A stretch of DNA of 11,697 nt from Treponema sp. (GTDB taxonomy: Bacteria; Spirochaetota; Spirochaetia; Treponematales; UBA12059), in NCBI GenBank assembly GCA_012517645.1, contig JAAYUR010000287.1:1-11697 (forward strand). Direction: 5' to 3'. Shown here in pieces: positions 6,648 through 11,697 of this stretch (within the stretch, counting starts at the first letter, position 1; each line of letters starts with the position of its first letter). Under the pieces are notes generated by a model. That model saw only the letters and a list, made by a program, of their open reading frames with translations. It made no database searches and was not told the origin of the DNA. A program made the position numbers and the translations under genes.

Positions 6648-8177
6648 TCAGAGGCGAATGAAGGCGCCGGGTCCGAGCGGCAGGTTCAGCAGCATCCAGG
6701 CGATGACCTGGAGGATCCAAGCCAGGCCGAAGGTGATGCTGAACGGCAGGGTCATGGACATGACGGTGCCCATCCCGGCGTCCTCGTCGTACCTACGGAT
6801 GAAGCCCAGCAGGACCGGGAAGTACGGCATAAGGGGCGTGATGTTGTTGGTCATCGAGTCGCCGATGCGGTACACGTTTTGTGCGAACGCCGGGCTGTAC
6901 CCCAACAGCATGAACATGGGTACGAAGACCGGGGCCAGGAGGGCCCACTTCGCGGAACCGGAACCGATGAAGAGGTTCACGAAGGTGGTGAACAGGATGA
7001 CTCCGATGACCAGGGGGATACCCGTGAAGTTCCAGGCCTTGAGCAGGTTGCCGAGCGTAACGGCCAGCACCAGTCCCATGTTGGTCCAGTTGAAGTAGCT
7101 TACGAATTGGGCTATGACGAAGACCAGGACGACGTATCCCGCCATGTCCTTTGTGGCGTTGGTCATGTGCTTGGCCACGTCCCCGCCCTTCTTGATGGCC
7201 CCGGTGGTGCGGCCGTATACGATACCGATCAAAACAAACCAAAGGAAAATGAAGGCGATGATGCTGTCCAGGAAGGGAGAGGGTACGAGGCCGCCCTTGG
7301 CGTTCCGGAAGATCGAGGTCTTGGGCCAGAGCACGGCCACGAGACCGATCAGATAGACGAGGGAGGCGATACCGGCGTTCCGAAGCCCCTTCTTCTCGAT
7401 GTCCGAGACTTCCATGGTCAATTCCTGGACCGCGAAACCTTCTTTCGGCTTGTAAGGGCCCGCCTTCTTCTCCACGAAGCTGGTGGTCCAGACTCCGATC
7501 ACCGTCATGATGAAGGTGGATACGATCATGAAGAAATAGTTGACCGCCGGGGAAACCGTGGCCGCAGGATCGACGATCTTGGCCGCTTCCTGGGTGATGC
7601 CCGCCAGCAGAGCGTCGGTCCCGACGATCAGCAGGTTGGCGGTGAAACCCGCCAGGGTCGCGGAGTATCCGATCGCGATGCCTACCAGGGGATTCCGCTT
7701 GGCGGCGTAGAAGATCGCCCCCGCCAGGGGCGGAATGATGATGACCGAGGCGTCGGATGCGATGTTGCCGCAGATACCGACCAGGAAGATTATCCAAACG
7801 AGCAATTGCTTGGGAGCCCCCATGATGAAGCGCTTCATGATGGTGTTCATTAGGCCAACCTGCTCGGCAAGCCCGATGCCCAGCATCATGGTCAGTACGA
7901 GTCCGAGGGGGGCAAACCCCACGAAGTTCTTGATCAGGTCCTTGAACATGTACAGGATGCCGTCCTTGGATAGGAGGCTCTTGATAAGGACCGGTTTCCC
8001 CGTACTCGGGTGGACGACTTCGATCTTTAGTGCCGCGAAGATCGTTGAAAGGATGATGACGCCCACGGCAAGGGAGACGAACATGATGAACGGGTGGGGC
8101 AGCTTGTTGCCGACCTTCTCCACTCCGTCGAGGAATCGGATCATGAGCGATTTCCTCTGGGCCTTCTCTTGGGTCAC
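6648..8177 (-). CDS. abgT: AbgT-family transporter (p-aminobenzoyl-glutamate or related)
   Basis: A 509-residue polytopic inner-membrane protein with about eleven or twelve hydrophobic segments, the normal length for the AbgT family. Characteristic blocks are CGNIASDASVIIIPPLAGAIF (within 136-156, an N-terminal hairpin region), GYSATLAGFTANLLIVGTDA (170-189), GSGSAKWALLAPVFVPM (405-421) and RIGDSMTNNITPLMPYFP (437-454). E. coli AbgT imports p-aminobenzoyl-glutamate; other members (MtrF, YdaH) have been described as antimetabolite exporters. Two downstream cytoplasmic amidohydrolases argue here for uptake followed by hydrolysis. The start is GTG 8177, with a perfect AGGAGG (8189-8184 on the - strand) six bases upstream. 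It is the first gene of the four-gene - strand cluster. A promoter and a palindromic operator candidate lie in the gap shared with the divergent kinase gene. Confidence 0.92.
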   Translation of the reverse strand: MTQEKAQRKSLMIRFLDGVEKVGNKLPHPFIMFVSLAVGVIILSTIFAALKIEVVHPSTGKPVLIKSLLSKDGILYMFKDLIKNFVGFAPLGLVLTMMLGIGLAEQVGLMNTIMKRFIMGAPKQLLVWIIFLVGICGNIASDASVIIIPPLAGAIFYAAKRNPLVGIAIGYSATLAGFTANLLIVGTDALLAGITQEAAKIVDPAATVSPAVNYFFMIVSTFIMTVIGVWTTSFVEKKAGPYKPKEGFAVQELTMEVSDIEKKGLRNAGIASLVYLIGLVAVLWPKTSIFRNAKGGLVPSPFLDSIIAFIFLWFVLIGIVYGRTTGAIKKGGDVAKHMTNATKDMAGYVVLVFVIAQFVSYFNWTNMGLVLAVTLGNLLKAWNFTGIPLVIGVILFTTFVNLFIGSGSAKWALLAPVFVPMFMLLGYSPAFAQNVYRIGDSMTNNITPLMPYFPVLLGFIRRYDEDAGMGTVMSMTLPFSITFGLAWILQVIAWMLLNLPLGPGAFIRL

Positions 8178-8203
8178 TGAGAGCCTCCTCTGGCGGGATT
8201 GTA

Positions 8204-8228
8204 ATGGTCATATTTATGACATGACCAT
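8204..8228. promoter_or_regulatory. Palindromic operator candidate upstream of abgT
   Basis: ATGGTCAT (8204-8211) and ATGACCAT (8221-8228) form a perfect 8-bp inverted repeat separated by nine bases, giving half-site centres 17 bases apart. Further CCAT/ATGG elements follow at 8234-8237 and 8241-8246. The palindrome lies between the predicted abgT -10 box and its ribosome binding site, where a bound protein would block transcription. The regulator encoded as the last gene of the cluster is the obvious candidate ligand, but that is inference. Confidence 0.55.
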
Positions 8229-8234
8229 AATTGC

Positions 8235-8263
8235 CATTTACCATGGTTATCCGGATCTGTCAA
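8235..8263 (-). promoter_or_regulatory. Candidate sigma-70-type promoter of the abgT cluster
   Basis: On the - strand a perfect TTGACA (8263-8258) is followed, 17 bases later, by TAAATG (8240-8235). The -35 matches the consensus fully; the -10 matches only 3 of 6, which would suit a regulated promoter. Transcription would start near 8228, leaving a leader of about 50 bases before GTG 8177. Confidence 0.5.
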
Positions 8264-8312
8264 CGAAAACCTTGCCGGCCTACAAAAAAGAGGTTTTTGA
8301 GATAAATACAGG

Positions 8313-8340
8313 TTGATCCTTCCAGGGGGTGCTGTATACT
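8313..8340 (+). promoter_or_regulatory. Candidate sigma-70-type promoter of the histidine kinase gene
   Basis: TTGATC (8313-8318) and TATACT (8335-8340) are separated by 16 bases; they match 4 of 6 and 5 of 6 consensus positions. Transcription would begin near 8347, giving a leader of about 26 bases before ATG 8373. This position also argues against the in-frame TTG at 8313 as a start codon. Confidence 0.55.
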
Positions 8341-8372
8341 GTCCGGAGAACCCGACCAGGGGGTACGGCCGG

Positions 8373-9659
8373 ATGGATCCCAGAACCATCGCCCTGCTGA
8401 TGCTGATCAGCGGCGTGGAATGCAGCTTGCTTTTTTTCGCTTCGGGTATCTATCGCGATAGTACCGCTGAGGGAGCCGGGCGACCTTCCCTTCTCTGGGG
8501 ATCCGGCACGACGGTTCACGTCCTGGGGGTCCTGGGGCTCATGACTCAGGGGATCGTAGGTCCCTGGTTCAGCGTGGTCTTCGCCAATTCGTCTATCATT
8601 CTGGGTCAGCTGCTCATCCTGGTCGGAATTCGAAGGCTTGGGCGGCTTAAGGCACCCCTTACCCGCTACGGAACGTTCTGGTTGCTCTATTCCGCCGCCG
8701 CGATCCTCTTCACCTTTATCCTGCCCTCGACTAGAGCTAGGATCCTGATCTTTTCCCTCGCGATCGCCGCCTTCTATGTCGAAGCTTCGATGCTGGTCCT
8801 GTTCTCCCGGGCTTGGAAACGGGGACCCTTGACCCTGTTCCTTGCCGGCACCTTCCTGGCCTTGGCGGGGTTTTTCGCCGCCCGAGCCCTGGTCACGGTG
8901 TTTGTCTCGCCGGCTTCGATCTTTTCCCCCTCCGCCATGAACCTGGCCACCTACATTGTGTCCCATATCGGCCTCATCGGCTGGAGCCTGGGGCTCATCC
9001 TCCTGGAGCAGCGACGTACCGAGGCGGACCTGGAGCGGGCGCTCCGGGAGAAGGAGGTGCTGTTCCGGGAACTCCAGCACCGCATCAAGAACAGCATCGC
9101 CGTGATCGCGAGCCTGGTGAGCCTCGAATCCTCACGGGCGGAGGATCCTCGATCCACGGCGGTCCTGGAGGGGCTGGAAGGACGCATCTCCGCCATAGCC
9201 TCCCTGTACGAACACCTCTTTCGGTCCGGGGAGACCGACAGCGTCGATCTCGACCTATACCTGAAAGCCGTGGTGGAGACCCTGTTCTCCGGACAGGCCG
9301 CACGGGAACGGGGGATTCTCCTGGAGCAGGATTTGGAGGCTGTCCGGATCGATTCACGCCGTGCGGTTCCTCTGGGCATCATCGCCAACGAGCTGGCCTC
9401 GGACTGCCTCAAGCACGCCTTTCCGGAGGGCCGGCCGGGCACGGTCCGGGTTTCCCTCCGCGCGGAGGGACCCGCGGCGGTCCTGGAGGTCCGGGACGAC
9501 GGGCAGGGGCTTCCGGAGGGATTCACCATCGGGTCCTCGGGAGGCCTCGGGCTGGTCCTGGTGGACATCCTGGCCCGGCAGGTCGGAGGAACCTTCGAGG
9601 CCGCATCCCAGGGCGGGGCGGTGTTTACGGTTAGATTTCCGGGGGAATGGAAGGGCTGA
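8373..9659 (+). CDS. Orphan membrane sensor histidine kinase (HisKA_2 type)
   Basis: A 428-residue protein. Residues 1-211 hold about seven hydrophobic helices (near 5-23, 45-63, 66-86, 100-117, 121-145, 152-176 and 190-211), then a short charged linker (212-230). The dimerisation/phosphoacceptor region is KEVLFRELQHRIKNSIAVI (227-245), the HisKA_2 pattern with His236 as phosphate acceptor. The ATPase domain shows NELASDCLKHAFP (339-351), DDGQGLPEG (375-383) and SGGLGLVLVDIL (389-400). The second conserved N-box Asn is Asp344 here. Membrane location and an intramembrane or extracellular signal are inferred; no PAS or other named sensor domain is visible. The start ATG 8373 follows AGGGGG (8358-8363) by nine bases; the frame is open back to 8313, but that lies on the promoter. 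No response regulator is adjacent. It is divergent from abgT, so it could sense the same nutrient, but nothing shows this directly. Confidence 0.87.
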   Translation: MDPRTIALLMLISGVECSLLFFASGIYRDSTAEGAGRPSLLWGSGTTVHVLGVLGLMTQGIVGPWFSVVFANSSIILGQLLILVGIRRLGRLKAPLTRYGTFWLLYSAAAILFTFILPSTRARILIFSLAIAAFYVEASMLVLFSRAWKRGPLTLFLAGTFLALAGFFAARALVTVFVSPASIFSPSAMNLATYIVSHIGLIGWSLGLILLEQRRTEADLERALREKEVLFRELQHRIKNSIAVIASLVSLESSRAEDPRSTAVLEGLEGRISAIASLYEHLFRSGETDSVDLDLYLKAVVETLFSGQAARERGILLEQDLEAVRIDSRRAVPLGIIANELASDCLKHAFPEGRPGTVRVSLRAEGPAAVLEVRDDGQGLPEGFTIGSSGGLGLVLVDILARQVGGTFEAASQGGAVFTVRFPGEWKG

Positions 9660-9725
9660 ACCTGGACCGATGTACCTGCCGGCCTTTCAGGAACCTATCG
9701 AGGATCGGATGAATCGGCCCGAGCT

Positions 9726-9757
9726 GAAGACCCCGCCTCAGTCCGAGGCGAGTCTTC
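9726..9757. terminator. Stem-loop between convergent kinase and PreA-like genes
   Basis: GAAGAC (9726-9731) pairs with GTCTTC (9752-9757) and CGCCTC (9734-9739) with GAGGCG (9745-9750), a 12-bp stem with a small internal loop (two bases against one) and a five-base loop. It sits 66 bases after the kinase stop and 33 bases beyond the end of the convergent gene. The position fits a bidirectional terminator, but neither side has a T-tract. Confidence 0.5.
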
Positions 9758-9790
9758 GGGACGCCCCTCTCCGAACGCGGGCTTCTTCCG

Positions 9791-11002
9791 TCAACCCGAC
9801 CTCTCCATGCGGAAGGCCCCGGTCGGGCAGAGGTCCACGCAGGTCGAGCAGGCCCGGCAGAGCTCCGGATCGTAGACGGTACGGCCCTCCGGGTGGGATA
9901 TCGCGCAGCAGTGGCCGATGTTCCAGCAGGCCCCGCAGGCGCTGCACTTCCCTTCGTCCAGGCCGGCCCGTCCGGCGTGGACCGTGAGCTCGCTGGCGTC
10001 GGCTATGTTCTTCGACAGCAGGCCCCGCAGGTCCGCGAGCCGCGAGAACCCCATGTCCCGCATGTAGGCGGTGAACTCGTCCAGCATCTTCGGCAGCCAG
10101 TCGAAGCCCCGGAGCATCGTCTCCGTGCAGATCCAGACCGCGTCGGCCCCCACCAGGAGGTGCTCCACCGAGCTCGCCAGGTCCGTCGCCCCGCCGGAGC
10201 TGATCAGGACGGCCTCGGGACCTGCGGCCTGACGCATCTGGTAGGTGGTTCGCAGGGCCAGGGGCCGGATGGCGGGCCCGGACATGCAACCCAGGGTGAT
10301 CTGGTCCTGGAGGCGGTAGATGCTCTTCATCGGATCCCGGATGTCGATGTCCGGGATCCCCAGGAGGTTCCCGTTGTGCCCGATCGCCGCGGCCCCTGCC
10401 CGGACGGCGGTCCGTCCCGCCAGGGGGGCCAGGTTCCCGTCCGCGGAGAACTTGGCGATGACCGGGACGCCGGCCGCCTCGCTCACGGTCCGAACGACCT
10501 TGGGCATCTCCTCCATGTCGTTGCCCAGGCTCGCTCCGGTGTGCTTGGTGGTGGAGGCCCCCGTGGAGGAGAGGTTGAAGGACATGTTCGGACAGCAGAG
10601 GTTGAGCTCGACGATCCGCGCCCCGGCGTCCACGAAGCGGCGGGCCAGGCGGCCCCAGCCCTCGAGGTCCTCGCCGTCGTAGGGCATGGTCGGGATGACC
10701 ACGAAGTTCGGGGAAGTCTTCCGGCAGGCCTCCTCAGTCAACTTCAGGGCCTCCTCGGCGGTGAGCCTGCGCTCGGCGGTGAAGATGTGGTAGCGGGGCT
10801 TCTTGAGCCAGCGGTACCGGGGCGGGAAATTGAGGTAAGGGAAGGGCTCGATGGCCAGCTTGATCGAGGCGCCCGCCCAACCCGCGTCCTCGGCCCGGCG
10901 GATCTTGTCCACCGTCGTCACGGTCGGCCCGGAGCCGACGAGGAAGGGATGCCGGAAGGTCACGTCGCCGATCCGGAATGAAAGGTCGAGGTCCGTTGCC
11001 AT
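9791..11002 (-). CDS. PreA/dihydroorotate-dehydrogenase-like flavoprotein with C-terminal 2[4Fe-4S] domain
   Basis: A 403-residue cytoplasmic protein. Residues 1-310 form an FMN-binding TIM barrel of the dihydroorotate/dihydropyrimidine dehydrogenase type: HPFLVGSGP (18-26), GASIKLA with Lys48, ELNLCCPNM (132-140), IAKFSADGN (182-190), AAIGHNG (205-211) and SSGGATD (268-274), the last fitting the FMN phosphate loop. Residues 350-396 hold a ferredoxin-like pair: Cys353-x2-Cys356-x2-Cys359-x5-Cys365-Cys366, then the canonical Cys382-x2-Cys385-x2-Cys388-x3-Cys392-Pro. E. coli PreA, which with PreT reduces uracil and thymine using NADH, has the same overall design and similar length. The match is distant and no PreT-like partner, pyrimidine hydrolase or pyr gene is adjacent, so the substrate is open. 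The start ATG 11002 follows AGGAG by six bases; the frame stays open upstream to 11185 without family likeness. Confidence 0.82.
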   Translation of the reverse strand: MATDLDLSFRIGDVTFRHPFLVGSGPTVTTVDKIRRAEDAGWAGASIKLAIEPFPYLNFPPRYRWLKKPRYHIFTAERRLTAEEALKLTEEACRKTSPNFVVIPTMPYDGEDLEGWGRLARRFVDAGARIVELNLCCPNMSFNLSSTGASTTKHTGASLGNDMEEMPKVVRTVSEAAGVPVIAKFSADGNLAPLAGRTAVRAGAAAIGHNGNLLGIPDIDIRDPMKSIYRLQDQITLGCMSGPAIRPLALRTTYQMRQAAGPEAVLISSGGATDLASSVEHLLVGADAVWICTETMLRGFDWLPKMLDEFTAYMRDMGFSRLADLRGLLSKNIADASELTVHAGRAGLDEGKCSACGACWNIGHCCAISHPEGRTVYDPELCRACSTCVDLCPTGAFRMERSG

Positions 11003-11145
11003 GGGGCTCTCCTGGGGGGCGGGATGGGTCGGCGGGTACGACACCGCCGCATGCGCTCCGTATAGGATTCGCGGGGCGGAGGAAAATTGCAAGTGGAGAG
11101 TCTGCCCTCCCCTTCCCGGATCATAGAGGGGGCGACCTGCCCGGA

Positions 11146-11188
11146 AACGATCGCTGCGATCGTTGCGAGTGAGCGGCCCGATCACTCG
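11146..11188. other. Two stacked inverted repeats downstream of radC
   Basis: AACGATCGC (11146-11154) and GCGATCGTT (11156-11164) are exact complements around a single T. Two bases further, CGAGTGA (11166-11172) and TCACTCG (11182-11188) are exact complements around nine bases. They lie about 95 bases beyond the radC stop and 144 bases before the PreA-like start, on the path of - strand transcription. They may be tandem terminators for radC, although only a short TTT follows, or a regulatory site for the PreA-like gene. The rest of the 279-base gap shows nothing I can name. Confidence 0.5.
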
Positions 11189-11281
11189 ACGGATCCGCCG
11201 GGCGCTGTGCAGGGGCAGGTTCGACTGCGGGGACCTCGCCCGCCAGATCGCGGCGTTCTTCGAACGGGCCCCGCCGTCCGG

Positions 11282-11697
11282 CTATCCCCCCTCCTCCTGG
11301 GGCTCCAATAGCCCGTGTTCCACGAAGCTCCAGTACCCGTCGGGGCAGAAGATCACGTGGTCCAGGAGCGGGATGCCCAGGGTGGCCCCGGCATCCCGGA
11401 GGCGCTCGGTGATCTCCCGGTCCTCCGGGGAGGGGTCCAGGCGGCCGGAGGGATGGTTGTGGGCGGCGATGATCGCGCAGGCACGGTCCGCGATGGCCTC
11501 CGCGAAGACCTCCCGAGGGTGAACGACCGTCCGGTTCACCAGGCCCACGGAGACGACCCGGGCGGCCAGGACCTCGTGGGCGCCGTTCAGGGTCAGGACA
11601 GCGAAGCGCTCCTTGGCCCGGTCCGCCCAGTGGGCCACCAGGGGGAAGACGTCCCGGGGCCCGGAGATCCGCCGCTCCCGGAAGCCGTAGAGTCGCC
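11282..11697 (-). CDS. radC: RadC-family MPN+/JAMM protein, C-terminal part (5' end outside window)
   Basis: The frame is open to the right edge and encodes the last 137 residues of a RadC protein, starting inside the gene at RLYGFRERRISGPRDVF, which fits the start of the RadC JAMM domain. The zinc-binding signature is complete: HNHPSGRLDPSPED has the HxH(x)7S(x)2D spacing (His79, His81, Ser89, Asp92 of the visible part), preceded by the acidic Glu62 in HPREVF, and followed by LLDHVIFCPDGYWSFVEHGLL. RadC was named for a DNA-repair phenotype that has not held up well; the molecular role of chromosomal copies is unclear. A GTG at 11638 would give a 118-residue product, but the continuity of the conserved domain upstream shows that it is internal. 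The N-terminal helix-hairpin-helix part expected in the family must lie beyond base 11697. Confidence 0.92.
   Translation of the reverse strand, partial: RLYGFRERRISGPRDVFPLVAHWADRAKERFAVLTLNGAHEVLAARVVSVGLVNRTVVHPREVFAEAIADRACAIIAAHNHPSGRLDPSPEDREITERLRDAGATLGIPLLDHVIFCPDGYWSFVEHGLLEPQEEGG

Noticed and set aside
6555..8244. Long open frames overlapping abgT (432 residues on +, 483 residues in another frame on -)
   Set aside because: They are shadow frames of GC-rich coding sequence. Their composition is low in hydrophobic residues and rich in Gly/Arg/His/Asp, they match no family I know, and the AbgT frame explains the region fully.
8280..9080. 266-residue open frame antisense to the kinase
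   Set aside because: It is a Gln/Asp/Gly-rich shadow of the kinase gene with no family likeness.
11163..11281. Protein-like stretch on the + strand (RRALCRGRFDCGDLARQIAAF) upstream of the radC antisense region
   Set aside because: It looks helical, but the frame then runs antisense through radC and has no ribosome binding site or family match. A gene remnant cannot be excluded but is not supported.

Overview
The window is a GC-rich bacterial chromosome segment. It opens with the 3' end of a 5S rRNA gene, the tail of an rRNA operon, and then carries seven complete protein genes and one gene cut by the right edge. No phage, transposase, integrase or CRISPR array is visible. The 5S tail, the seven-helix HisKA_2-type orphan kinase and the AbgT/M20 gene set would fit a free-living or host-associated spirochaete (Spirochaetota). 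That assignment rests on general resemblance only and is uncertain.

Layout, left to right. (1) Bases 1-77: partial 5S rRNA and a T-rich terminator. (2) Bases 78-196: a short zone of heptamer repeats (GTGGACN type) on both strands, with an 11-bp inverted repeat. (3) Bases 214-891 (+): a YhhQ-family queuosine-precursor transporter. (4) Bases 892-1353: a 462-bp non-coding gap holding three consecutive long stem-loops (1009-1131) and further palindromes. This is the least explained structure in the window. (5) Bases 1354-2532 (+): a PLP-dependent alpha-oxoamine synthase that most resembles serine palmitoyltransferases, with a strong terminator at 2645-2673.

(6) Bases 8177 down to 2708 (-): a four-gene cluster in the order AbgT transporter, M20D amidohydrolase, AbgA-like amidohydrolase, DNA-binding regulator. 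The two hydrolases are coupled by an ATGA overlap. By homology this cluster would import p-aminobenzoyl-glutamate or another N-acyl/aroyl amino acid or dipeptide, hydrolyse it in the cytoplasm, and control itself through the last gene. A near-consensus -35 box and an ATGGTCAT/ATGACCAT palindrome lie upstream of abgT and are good candidates for its promoter and operator.

(7) Bases 8373-9659 (+): a membrane histidine kinase transcribed divergently from abgT from its own TTGATC/TATACT promoter, with no response regulator beside it. (8) Bases 9791-11002 (-): a PreA/dihydroorotate-dehydrogenase-like flavoenzyme with a C-terminal two-cluster ferredoxin domain, one cluster motif having unusual spacing. 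(9) Bases 11282-11697 (-): the C-terminal MPN+/JAMM part of RadC, running off the window, with two stacked inverted repeats downstream.

Most of the window looks like ordinary housekeeping and catabolic content. The points that repay a second look are the triple stem-loop array, the heptamer zone beside the 5S gene, the abgT operator and operon architecture, the three-part regulator, the serine-palmitoyltransferase-like enzyme outside a visible sphingolipid cluster, and the altered Fe-S motif of the PreA-like protein.
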